Below, one piece after another: positions 1 to 11,748 of a DNA stretch of 64,000 nucleotides. The stretch lies in NCBI GenBank assembly GCA_003260075.1, contig QLIY01000711.1:21772-85771 (forward strand), in the 5' to 3' direction. The stretch comes from Phallusia mammillata (lineage: Eukaryota > Chordata > Ascidiacea > Phlebobranchia > Ascidiidae). The notes below the pieces were generated by a model that made no database searches, had not been told where the DNA came from, and worked only from the letters and a program-made list of their open reading frames with translations. The number at the start of each line of letters is the position of its first letter. Position 1 is the first letter of the stretch. The translations under genes and the position numbers were made by a program.

Positions 1-467
1 TTGCATACATTTAAGTACATATTGCACTAAATAAACAGTTCAAAGATCATTGATAAAAAACAGAAAAGCCACCTGAGTGCAAAAATAACACTGTTCAGCC
101 ATAGTGAAATGAACACCAATGGTTTCCAGACAAACAAAGAATCATGATTATTAAAAAAATACATCATGGCTCAGTCTGTTTTAGATTGCTACAACATAGG
201 ATTTGTTTCTTATTAAAATACTATGTTCCTATGCAATGGAAACAGTTTACTTTTAATGCCTGTGCTATTTATAAATGTTGTTAAACTGGTTCTTATCTAT
301 TGACCACAGCATAGTAATTTTGACACACAGAAATTTTCTTTTGCCATTGAACATTGAAAGACCGCAGTCTTTGATCTGGCATATGTTTGAAAGTAACACA
401 TGCTATTTATACATACAGTTGCACAATAATTCTTAGCGCTTAGGTATACAGCAACCAGTACACATAC

Positions 468-3400
468 CTTGTGGTGCTGGCCGTGCAGCAGAAAGTGCAG
501 AGTGATAAGGAAATATGAGGTTGTGGGAGGGTCACTGTGAAACAGCCACCTATGAAGTGAATATTCCAAAAAGGACCACAACAGCATACCAAGAACAAAA
601 ATCACTGGCATAGCTGAAGCTGACAATGAAAATGACGTCACTGCAATTAAAGAAAGGGTAATTAGTGCAATTGCTTATGAATGAGTGTAACGGCCCTTGC
701 TTCTAAATAGGGTGTATATTGCTTCGAGTACAGTAGTAATCCCTTTTGAACAGTTTGTGAACAACGGATCCCCCCCCCCCAAGAACAAAAATCACTGGCA
801 TAGCTGAAGCTGACAATGAAAATGACGCCACTGCAATTAAAGAAAGGGTAATTAGTGCAATTGCTTATGAAAGAGTGTAAAGGCCCTTGCTTCTAAATAG
901 GGTATATATTGCTTCGAGTACGGTAGTAATCCCTTTTGAACAGTGTGTTAACAACGGAATACACCGGTTTTAGTGCTTATGTAATTACATGAAGTGATTT
1001 CCACCTGTCAAAATGTTTGGACTGCCTATAACCCTATCTGAATACACACTAAAGTGACTATATCGCAAAATGCAATCCCGATTTAGCCAGATATTTTACA
1101 AATAAACCATCTAATCTGTAATACACACAGTCAACTTTGTTATATACATGTAAAGTTTAAAGATATGATTACTTCTGTAAAGGTAATTGGTTGTTTGTAA
1201 GTAAAGGTATAATGTAGTCAAAAATTCACACACAAAAAAAAATACCTGGAACTAAATTTGAAAGTGCAACGCTTGAATCAGAAAACATTGAAAAACTGCG
1301 TAAAAGGAAAAGAACAATAACTGGCAACCACACGATGGGTATCACGTACCTGCAAAAACAACATAAAAATCAGATAATTTCAGCTAAACATTAAAATTTA
1401 CCCCAAAACATTTCTAAACACAGTAGCATTGCAGAAGTATACATTTATATCTCTATAGATATGTCACCCAATGGCCCTAAGGACATGCTCTTAACTACTT
1501 GTGGTTTATAAGTACATTTTGTGGCTAAGAATATGTGGTGTTGGGTTTCAAGCTGTTGGATTAAGAGCATGTAGTTTTACAAATGTCATAGTACACTGGC
1601 ACCATTCAAAAAGTACAGTTCATCCTACATGGAACAGTGCAACAAAAACAGCAATAAAACAACTGGAAGACTTATCAAACACAATCACATACCAAGGAGT
1701 GTTAGAAAAATACTCCACAAAATCGCTTTTAAACAAGCGCAAAGTTTTGTCGACTGGATCGTCAATCCATGAATGGTATTTTGCTCCTAAGTGACCAACT
1801 TGCCACAACATGGGTTCGTCCCAGTTAACAATTTCCTCTTCCTGTTAAAAATAGTTACAGGTTTGTATTGGTTACCATAATTAACTGCAACTAATCAGCT
1901 TCTGTGAATTTGTTTGTTTATATTTTTACATACGATACATGTTACTTCAATAAGAACATATTGATGTTTTTTTTAAAAACAATTGAACAGATAACCACTA
2001 CATTTTTGTCAGAACCACTATATATTTGTCATATTTTTTTGCTTTTCAAATTTGAGCCACTCATTATGTAGCATATTTAACAGGATCAATATTCACATGT
2101 TTTTAACTACGTAACAGTAAGTTATTGTATCTATGGCATACATATAATATACTTTAGTATATTTGTAACCCCCCCCCCCACAGGATCAATATTCACATGT
2201 TTTTAACTACGTAACAGTAAGTTATTGCATCTATGGCATACATATAATATACTTTAGTATATTTGTAACATATATATAACTCATTTAACTCGAACCAAAA
2301 CACTTAAAACATAAATCTGGCAGAGGCCATTGAAAAGGTAAATTGGACATGTTAAGTAAATATAAGTAAGCATACAATTTTATGGTGCACAAAATTAAAA
2401 GCTGAAGAGGGGATAAACTAGAGGAGACTGAGTAATAGCAACAACCTCTAAGCCTGAGTAATAGCAAATACAGTAAGACATTCCTCAAATACCTAGCAGC
2501 CACACATGCACAAAGATAGAGTGCACACTAGGGACTGTAACTGCCTATGTATAAATTGAATCAAATATTTCACATATAACACAGTACAAAATACACATCT
2601 ACTAACAGTGTTCCAGAGACTTTTAAATTAAGTGTACCTGAGTGTTAGCAATCCCATTTTGTTGCACATGTTTAATTCCATTTGATTTAGATGGAATATG
2701 ACCATTTGTCCCATTGGAAGTGACCTAAAAATGATTAACAAAATGAAATAAATAAAAACAACAATTTTCGAAAACCATCAAAAGCAAAATAGAAACAGAT
2801 AAACTCAGTCAATTAAATTTAGAGTAAGTAACTAACCAGTTCCCAGGGATATTAGTAGAGTAATCAATTAAAAAAAGCTCTCTACTTTGCTACAGTGATC
2901 AATGTCATTAGGCAAAGCTCCCTGGAGGAAAAACGGTAATTAGAAACTGAAATATTACTGTCCATTGGTCATGTTAAAATACCACAAAGAAAAATAATTT
3001 TTAGTGTTTGGCATATGAATGGGTGTTGTTCCGTTTCCTTGGACACACTCTAAATTGAGCCAGATGGTATAAATTAACACTTACATGGTTATCTGAAGAT
3101 TCAGATGTGTCACAATAATCAGCAATATAATACTGCCTCAACCATCTATATGCATTTTTGCTGTGAGTGTGGGGTCCATTTTCCATTATTTTGGTGACAT
3201 CTTTTCCATGTCGAAGGCTCAAGATTTTGCTTCCACCTGAAATATCACAATATTGTATTATCAATTAAGTTTGAAAGCCATAAAAAAGCTACATAAAACA
3301 CTTCCATGCTTTAACATTTTTCCTTCCTTGTAAATAAACACAAAGTGTAATGTAAACAATAAGTTAGCCTGCTCTTACGTGAATTACCTGGATGAACATT

Positions 3401-3499
3401 GACAAACTTTGTGACATCATAAACCTTTCCACAGTGGATAACAAGCGTTTGATCTTTGCTGCTTATTTGAGCTATATCGTCTTTGTTCATCTGAGGCAT
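468..3499 (-). CDS. FA2H: Fatty acid 2-hydroxylase, N-terminal part (gene runs off left edge)
   Basis: FA2H is an ER membrane di-iron enzyme that adds a 2-hydroxyl group to fatty acids for hydroxy-sphingolipids. Six exons are visible (minus strand): 3388-3499, 3085-3236, 2638-2724, 1693-1841, 1246-1349 and 468-640. All have AG/GT borders and consistent phases, giving about 259 residues; vertebrate FA2H has about 372, so roughly 110 C-terminal residues should lie left of base 1. Exons 1-2 encode a cytochrome b5-like haem domain with the HPGG motif split across the first intron. Exon 4 holds the linker with [11 protein letters not shown]. Exon 6 holds hydroxylase histidine motifs HRWLFH and HGQHHK, beside hydrophobic segments in exons 5-6. 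I start at ATG 3499 (MPQMNKDD); an upstream in-frame TTG is not used. A partial copy of exon 6 at 781-839 follows a C run and looks like an assembly duplicate. Confidence 0.9.
591..960. repeat. Duplicated flank around a C run (likely assembly joint)
   Basis: About 170 bases before the C run at 770-780 recur directly after it (from 781) with a handful of base differences. The copy includes the 5' part of FA2H exon 6. The pattern suggests the two haplotypes were laid end to end around a filler. Confidence 0.75.
2078..2275. repeat. Duplicated flank around a C run (likely assembly joint)
   Basis: About 90 bases ending before the C run at 2169-2179 are repeated immediately after it with about one substitution. 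It lies in an FA2H intron. Confidence 0.75.
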
Positions 3500-5072
3500 T
3501 GTGCTTTTACACAATAATCCACACTTGATTTAAATCAATTCAACATCAATAAATAAGAAATACAAAACCTAACAAAGGTAGTTTAATGTTAAACTGATGA
3601 GCGATAGTTTCAGTTTAAAAATAAGTCTTTTTTAAGTAAAAAAGAACAAGAGTCATTTTTACTTGTACATACAAAAAGCTTTAACATATGTTTTACTCAT
3701 CAAAAAAAGTCTGATTTGGCAAGTGTAGTTACACCCAGAAAATATAAATAAGACTGCTTTGTGTCATGTATGAAATATGAATTATGCGACCGCTCTTTTC
3801 AAACGCACCTTAAAATTAATCGGTCATACGAACATGCCAACTCTGAATACAAATACTGTTTTAAATACACATTAGCACTAACAGTGTTCCGTATTCCGAT
3901 CAACCGTAATGTATAACCGCCATTAACCGGTAGTTTTTGTTCTGTTCTTTACTTCTTCATCGTATACCGCAGTTACTTTTCTGACCACAGTTATTTCAAG
4001 TGCCTGTTCTTCCGCACGATGTCCCCTAGCTGGTGTCAATGACTAATTTATCAAGCCATCCAACCATAAAAAGATGAACGCAGCAGTCATCGCCACTCAG
4101 CCCTGTTCTCCCCTTACTCGAAATGACGTAATGCCGAGGTTGCCGAACAGTCGCGTGATTTATGCGCGCTTGAGTGATTTTGTCGCGGTACAGTGCGCGA
4201 TGGAAAACGGTCCATAAATCGTCTGTTATGACATGCGGTTTGAATTGACTTTTTGCAATTCATGTAAGATTATGTTTCAAAACCACATGTGTTTAAATTC
4301 TCAGTTTTGCCTTTTGAATGAAAATTTGAACGTCCACTTGCATTTATAATAAATTTTATAAAAGAGCTAAAAATTCTGTTGATACGTTATGCCTGGCAGC
4401 AACAGTGTATTCATTGCATTTATAATGTATGTGTCCATGCAAAACCAGTGGAAACATTGTTTGTTCTACCCCATAAGCAACTTGTTGATTTCAAAACGCT
4501 CCTTCTACAGACATTAACTCAAAGAATACATAGCAAAACCATAAAAATGTTGGTACTTAAGAAATTTACTAGTTTATCATTTTTCTTGATTATTTGCCGA
4601 TGTATGAGTCCCATTTTCTTTTGGGTTTTTATGCCGATGTATGAGTTCCATTTTCTTTTATGATTACAAAATACCTCCATTTTCCAGATGACACTAACGC
4701 CAACTTTAAGGACCACTGCTGTCAACAAATTACGCTTTGGAAATCATAATCGGAGCCACTCAACAGTTTTAGGTTCGCACTTACGTAGCGCATTTCGGGT
4801 AAAACTCAAACGGAAATTTAGGTACTTTTTTGTTACTCCACATTTACGGTCACGTGGCAACAGACAAATCGACCTGGGGTAATCCCCTAACCTCCTCTAC
4901 ACCGTGAAAGAGCTGAGAAGAAAAGGTAAGTTGCAAAAACGTTTGTAAAAGGATATTGTACTCAACTTTCTTTGTTTATTAGCTTACAGTGTTGTGACAA
5001 CCTTGCAGCCATATAGTCGTGTTTCACATCCATTAAAAATCAAGGAAATCGGAAATTTAACACAGCTGTGCA
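3500..5072. promoter_or_regulatory. Divergent intergenic region between FA2H and CLPTM1L
   Basis: The two genes are transcribed away from each other, so both promoters should lie here. A possible untranslated first exon of CLPTM1L ends near 4926, at a strong GTAAGT donor in a purine-rich stretch, with an acceptor near 5063; this is inference. At 4596-4660 a 27-base segment (GCCGATGTATGAGT...) occurs twice at a 37-base spacing. No TATA box stands out and no other gene is seen. Confidence 0.45.
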
Positions 5073-8000
5073 ATGAAGGTATTTTCCTTCACTTCACTTA
5101 TTGTTGTGTTGGTGGCAGCTTATCTGGCAAACACAATGTGGGTTTTGTATGAACTTTGGTACCCCAAAGGATGCGGTACAGACAGAGTAAAGTATTGTCT
5201 ATCATCAATGATTCACTCGAAAAAAGAAACTGCCTGGAAGGTAAGTTCGTTCTTTGCTTTTTTTGTGTGTTTCAAAAACTTTTACCTAATTTATTGCTTT
5301 TCAGATGAAACTCTACACATCTGTATCAGAAATACAGCCTAAAAAAAGACTTTTTGAGAGGAAAATAAATTTTGATGAGCATTTTTCAAAGTAAGCTAAA
5401 TATGTTACTTTTTGTTTGTTACATTTGTTTTCATGGTAAGTGTAATAAACAATAAGTAATATATTTGTTTAAATAAAACACTGATAAGTTCAATCAAAAT
5501 AACATTATCAACATAAATGCATATAAAATTTGCCCCCTCATTTCTACAATACTGTAGTGCAGTGTGCAGTGGTTCCCAACCTTTTATGACGAATTCCTCC
5601 CTTTACCAATTCAAAACATTTTAATCCTCCCTATAAGACAACATAGTAGATGCTAAACCACTCAAAACCATTTAAAATTAGGACTTTTATCAACTCTACT
5701 GGTTGTATTCCCAGAACTTAAGTGTGTATTTACAAACCACAGGTAGAAATTAAAGTAAATTCCTCCCTGGTTGGCACATATTGAAATATTTTTTGCAAAA
5801 TATAATTTTCCCAAAAAACATGACAACAGTATTTAAGTTCTAATGTTAAATTAACTGATAGTTAAGAAACTCTGCTTAAACTGTGATGTTGTTCGAATGG
5901 TAAATTTTTACAATTTGTTCCAGCACATTTAATTTGACAATTCCAAGTGAAACAAAGAATAATGGAACCCTGTATCTTCATGTCCATGTTTTCCCATCTG
6001 GTAAATCAAAGTCTGATGGTGTGAGTTCTGTGACCAGAATTACAGATTACAAAGTTCCTGTGTCCTATATACAGCTGATGAAAAATACTTCTGTAAGTAT
6101 TTACCTATGTTACTGAATCTGCAATAACCGATCTATTTGTTTAACAATAAAAACATTTATAGTGCCGTTGACTTATAAGTGCCGTTAGACAATATTTTTA
6201 AATAATTGTGGTAATAACCTAAAATAACAGATTTTGCTTAAAGTGATTGTTATTTAGAGCTACTAAATGGGAAACGTCCTGAAATAGATTGCGATAAAAT
6301 GTGGTGTATTTTAATGTTTGTGTTACAATCTGCACAGTCTCTTTGGGTCACCTTACTATTTCTTTTTTGTGTGTTTAAAGGAAAGTCACAGTACAGATAG
6401 CAAGAAGCCAGAAACACACTGGCGGCCTCATTTGACATTTCATGTGATGAACGAACCTTTTGTATTTGATTACCAAAAGATACCTGGAGAAATATGGCCA
6501 ATGATCAGGTAAATATGTTGTTGTCTTTTGTCAGTTTATTTTGTGGGAGTTTGGTTTAAATTTCTGTGTATGTGCAAAGGTCAGAGCATGGGATGTATTA
6601 TCCAATTTTGTATATCGACGAACTTTCCTATGTCACAAGTGACCTAGTGGTAAGTGATTATACCAATTTAAAAATTTGAACAGTTTGATGTGAAAGACTA
6701 AGAAAAAAAGTACTAAGTAAAGTATTAATCTCTATAATTGTTTTATTCCTAAAAATACAATGTCATACTATGTAGTTTACATTTCTAGGTAAATTGCACA
6801 GTATAGTAACATGGTTCTAAAGGAACAAAACATATTTAAGAGCCAAGCTTTGTTTCATTTAGAGAATTTCCAAAAATGCAACAACAATGAACCTCACAGT
6901 AAACTATGAGCCCATGTCCATTGGAAAGCTGCGGTTCTGGGTCACTATGACCATGTCAATGCAGGCAATGAAGAGTTTAGGTGAGTGCACAGAGGACTTG
7001 TAATCTGCCAGCAAAAAAACAGTAAACAGTAAAGCTGTACTGACATAAACTGCTGATTCAGCTTGTTGCCAAGAATTTTGTTCAAAAATGGCAATATGTA
7101 ATCCAGGCATCTTGCCATCATATTCATATGCAACACAATAAACAATTGTAACTGTAGCATCAACACTGCCACCTTACTTTTTCAGCTTAGCATGAGTGAA
7201 AGTGCTCTATTTTTTGGCACTTGGTACCATTTATATAGAGATTATACATGGTAAAATTTGAAACAAACAAAGTAGACTTAGCATATTGAAAATTATTGTC
7301 CATATCAAGTGGAAATATGGGGTGCTGCAGTACCACATTCATGTACATGAGCCACCACTGCTTAACATTCATATGCTATTGTGCAATGTTCAACAGGTTT
7401 TGGTTTAGCTGATAAAGAAGTATCGTTTTTTAGGCTTAGTAAGCTAGGCACTAAACATACGTATTCTTGATACCTTATTAAATAATACTTAAATAAACAA
7501 GACTTTTTGTCAACACAGGATTTACAGAAAAGGATCTTGATGACATTAAAGGCATTTTCACTGGGACAAATTTATTTTTTCTTGGTCTCACATTTCTTGT
7601 TTCGGTTTTTCATGTTAGTGCTTTGAAACTATTGGTTCAATGTGGAATTGCTATTTAAAACATATTTGTTACTTGCAGATAATTTTTGACTTCCTTGCTT
7701 TTAAAAATGATATTTCATATTGGAAGAAGCGGGAAACCATGGCAGGTCTTTCATTTCATACAGTTGTGTACAGGTAATGCGGAATATATAAGTGTTATTT
7801 TGGGTTGTTACATACCAACACTGTTTTGCCATCGAAGCTCAGCTTAATAAAAAGTTCTACAAGACATAGTTCTACCTAATTTTCTGAATATAGGTTTTGT
7901 CATCGCCAAGGTAATAGTCCAACATTTAAAGTTTCAGCTTTACATTGATAATAAAACACATTTTGTAATGATAAGTAAAGGTTCAAGTAAGAAAATGCCA

Positions 8001-9327
8001 AATATAAAAAATTAACCACAAGCCCACCTTGTGGTCAAAAATTTGATACAATATTAGAAAAAAGTACTCATATTAAAATGATTATTGCAATACTATCCCA
8101 TTTCAAGTGTTGGGTGCAATGTGACCAGCAAAAGAAGAAATAAAATGCTGTTTGTTATCTATCACCTAATTTGAACCAAAAGAATTGAATTTTGATATTA
8201 TATTTTCTGTTATTGTTTAGATCTGTCAGCACAATTATAATCTTTCTGTACCTGCTTGATCAACAAACCAGCCTTTTGGTGTTGATTCCAGCTGGCATCA
8301 GCTCAATAATTGAGTTATGGAAAGTAAAGAAAGCCCTAAAGGTAAACTTTCACTGGACTGGATTGCGACCATCTCTTGAGTTTGGAAGTACCACTGACAC
8401 AGAAAAAGACACTGAAAACTTTGACCATGAGGTAGGTCTGCCGGATCTCATGCTTTTTCTAAACCAGGGCATTCAACTATGGTTAATTCCAACGTCATTG
8501 CACAAATCCAACGCCAACAACAACAAAATTCTTCCGCCACTTTGTATGAGTTAAACCAAAATTACCCACACCCACACAAAGGAATACAATAACGTTATTA
8601 AAAAAATTGCCTTTCACAAAATAAAAACATTCACAGGTGTGTCAAAACAAAGAACCAAACTCAAATTCTTTACAAAATGCTATGCTATCCTATACTAGAT
8701 TCAACATTGTACATGCTTTTTATTGTCATGAAAATAATTAAAAATTTTACCCGAAACAAATATATTTGGCAGGCCCTCAAATATCTGTCCTATGTGCTGT
8801 ATCCATTGTGTATTGGTGGTGCTATCTACTCACTGTTTTATGTTCCCCACAAGAGGTAGGTGTACATATGATTAAAAACATATACCATTTTATGTATGTA
8901 ATAATGTTCTAATGCTTACACCTTGCATCTACTTTTGTAGTTGGTATTCATGGATTATTCAGAGTCTTGTAAATGGTAAGTAGCTTAATTGTAAATATTG
9001 TTTTTTTAAAGTATAACTATTTTTTATACTGCAGCTGTCTATGCCTTTGGTTTCCTTTTCATGTTACCCCAGCTCTTTATCAACTACAAACTAAAATCGG
9101 TGGCACATCTTCCTTGGCGTGCATTTATGTACAAGGTAATGCACTATTTGATTTTATGATAGATTCTAAAAATGCATTATTGTGTCAGACTGCTGTGAGC
9201 CTTGCATTAAGATTCAGGTTGTGCCATAAATAGTGTATGTGTGGTTTTGTGAATATTCATTGCAATGTCTGCAATAATCATAAACAAATAATTATTTGTC
9301 ATGCTTGCCAAATAGTTCTGTATTGTT

Positions 9328-9397
<70 letters not shown>

Positions 9398-9877
9398 TGT
9401 ATATGCTATAGTAAAATGTGCTAAGCCACCCTTCTAGTTATTTTTTCCTTCTCAGGCATTCAACACCTTCATTGACGATATATTTGCCTTTATCATCAAA
9501 ATGCCAACCAGTCACCGTGTTGCTTGCTTTCGTGATGATGTGGTATTTTTCTGCTATTTGTACCAGTTATGGTGAGCTGTTTAAATTAAAATAAGTGCCA
9601 TTTTAATGTTTAAAATTTTAACAAGAAACTTTTAGGATCAGTTAATTCATCATATCCTTGATGAAAACCACTATCATCGACATAAAATCATATGTTAAAA
9701 TGAGTTTTGCTTTTCTTGTGTAGGTTATACCCAGTTGATAAGTCCAGACCAAATGAATTTGGCATGGCATATGAAGATGACAGCAAAAGTGACATGTTAA
9801 GAACCAATGAAACAGTAAAATCTTCGCTGGAAGGCAAAAGCAAAGAAAAATTAAATGAAAGCAAGAAAAACAAATAA
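5073..9877 (+). CDS. CLPTM1L: CLPTM1-like ER transmembrane protein, 14 exons
   Basis: Exons: 5073-5240, 5305-5390, 5924-6092, 6381-6508, 6580-6649, 6863-6980, 7519-7613, 7679-7773, 8221-8431, 8773-8855, 8941-8975, 9035-9135, 9456-9571 and 9724-9877. Phases are consistent and the sum is 542 aa (human CLPTM1L about 538). A hydrophobic signal-anchor spans residues 4-25. A luminal region follows with several N-glycosylation sequons (NLT, NGT, NTS, NAT, NLT). Multiple membrane spans begin near residue 263. Family hallmarks near the C-terminus include YLSYVLYPLC, FGFLFMLPQLFINYKLKS, FNTFIDDIFAFIIKMPTSHR and LYPVDKSRPNEFG. The lysine-rich tail ends ESKKNK. Human CLPTM1L acts at the ER and has been linked to glucosaminyl-PI scrambling in GPI-anchor synthesis. 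The 5' end of exon 10 (8773) is the least certain border: its polypyrimidine tract is weak, and the upstream in-frame sequence TRNKYIWQ resembles the family, so it may start earlier. A 69-base C tract lies in the intron before exon 13. Confidence 0.9.
9330..9398. repeat. 69-base poly-C tract
   Basis: Uninterrupted C run in the CLPTM1L intron between 9135 and 9456. The sequence just to its right (about 9399-9440) recurs in inverted orientation near 35630-35690 in an SPT16 intron, so the tract borders a dispersed repeat. It may be a real mononucleotide tract or a gap filler. Confidence 0.9.
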
Positions 9878-10905
9878 CCCTACAGATTTGTTTCCTTTTA
9901 AGTAGCTTAGTGAATTCAAGCAATCTCTCGTGCAATGGTAAACACGTATGCTGCATTAATTGCAAATGCTACTGACTTTATTGTCATGTGTAGGTGAAAA
10001 TAATTAAACCTACACTGTGGAATTGCTTAAAACAAAACAGAAACAAATACCATGACTGCTAGTGCTGTTGCTCAGTGAATTTGTGCATTGCTTTGTGTTT
10101 GATTACATGCTTGTGTTGAAATACACTTTATGTTTTGTTCTCTAGAGATAAACAGAGCCTTTTTGAAATGGTGAGCTGTTCCTTTGGGTCAAATTTAAAC
10201 TATATGACAGATTTATTACCAGGGTTGCAGAGTATCTAAATTCTTAACTTCTTTTTACGTAATGACGGATATAGATTCCTTAAGGTTGTCAGATGGAAAA
10301 GAAACATAAATCCTAATAATACATTTTTTTCGCCGTGTACGAAGACAGGTCCCCCCCCCCACAGCAAAAGTGACATGTTAAGAACCAATGAAACAGTAAA
10401 ATCTTCGCCGGAAGGCAAAAGCAAAGAAAAGTTAAATGAAAGCAAGAAAAACAAATAACCCTACAGATTTACTTTCCTTTTAAGTAGCTTAGTGAATTCT
10501 TTGAAGCAATCTCTCGTGCAACGTCAAACACGTATGCTGCATTAATTGCAAATGCTACTGACTTTATTGTCATGTGTAGGTGAAAATAATTAAACCTACA
10601 CTGTGGAATTGCTTAAAACAAAACAGAAACAAATACCATGACTGCTAGTGCTGCTGCTGCATTGCTTTGTGTTGAAATACATTTTATGTTTTGTTCTACA
10701 GAGATAAACAGAACCGTTTAAAATGGTGAGCTGTTCCTTTGGGTCAAACTATACAACAGATTTATTACCAGGGTTGCGGAGTGTCTAAATTCTTAACTTG
10801 TTCTGTGATGGCAACTTATAACGTATCGATTCCTTGAGATTATCAGATGGTAAAAAACAAATAAATCCTAATAATACGTTTTTTTCGCCGTGTACGAAGA
10901 CATGC
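9778..10905. repeat. Duplicated CLPTM1L 3' end around a C run
   Basis: The last about 100 coding bases of CLPTM1L plus about 470 bases of 3' flank (9778-10350) recur at 10361-10905 after a 10-C run, with scattered SNPs and small indels. The second copy of the coding tail is not linked to an acceptor. It is most simply the second haplotype. Confidence 0.8.
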
Positions 10906-11670
10906 GTCTTGCGAACCATTTGTGAGTCTGCCGCTTACAGCATACTTAATACCAGACTAAAAAAGTCTGATTTAACCCATTGTATCAGAGCGGCATATTA
11001 CCCGAACAAAGATTTACGATGAAAGCAGGTTCAGCTGGCGCACTTCTGTCTGGCTCTTCAAAGTTACTTTTGTTGTTAAATTTTCCACACGGAGCAACTA
11101 TGTAAACCTGCCATTTGTTCCATACTATTAACGAATTCTTTCAGCATTATACTTTTCCATAGCTACTACACTTTAGTCGGACAACAAAAGTAGTCTGCCG
11201 GTAATGGACCGTACTGCTTTTTAGTAGCAGCAATAACGAATTGGTTTATTTATCACCCGACGGTACACCCGAAAAATGTTTCGCAAAAGATAAACTATGA
11301 TATTTTAGCGAGGGAAGATTATATCACTTAGCAACTGCATGCTCAACAGTGATAGAGAAACTCTATGGCACGAATGCATAGCGCAGGGCGAGCCAAAAAC
11401 ACTTCAGAAAAAGGGAGGCAAGGGGCTCACCATTTGCTAAGGAAACACGGTACTAGAAAGGGTAGTCACAATTTATAGGAACCGTTACTACAGACAGGGA
11501 AATATACCAAAAGTTCAACAACAAAAATGTATAGGTCTGTAAAAATGTTGTTTATTTTAAAGTGGAGTGCAGAAAAGAACTATCCCGGATTGTTGGTAAA
11601 TGTACACAAACACAGGTATGCTGCCAAAACGACTTCATCCCTCATTGCCAGCAGCTTGGTAATTCACTTC
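10906..11670. other. Convergent intergenic region, no gene seen
   Basis: This lies between the 3' ends of CLPTM1L (plus) and the PDI gene (minus). It contains an AATAAA on the minus strand at 11551-11556, about 115 bases past the KDEL stop codon, which would serve the PDI transcript. Nothing else was recognised. Confidence 0.6.
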
Positions 11671-11748
11671 TTACAGCTCATCTTTGCCTGTTGAGTCAAC
11701 ATCGCTCTCTTCTGGCATTGCATCATCCATTTCTTCATCAATATCCTC
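11671..11748 (-). CDS. P4HB: PDI canonical last exon ending KDEL
   Basis: 78 nt including TAA. It encodes [16 protein letters not shown], then VDSTGKDEL. Reached in phase 0 from 14231-14332 it makes the usual acidic PDI tail. A partial copy of this exon's 5' end recurs at 11800-11845 after a C run. Confidence 0.9.
   Translation of the reverse strand, partial: EDIDEEMDDAMPEESDVDSTGKDEL

Noticed and set aside
9237-9437. ORF with a long proline run
   Set aside because: It is the translation of the 69-base C tract and overlaps a CLPTM1L intron; no coding support.
10361-10458. Second CLPTM1L C-terminal exon
   Set aside because: Copy after a C-run joint; lacks its own acceptor and differs only by SNPs, so a haplotype duplicate is more likely than a real alternative exon.
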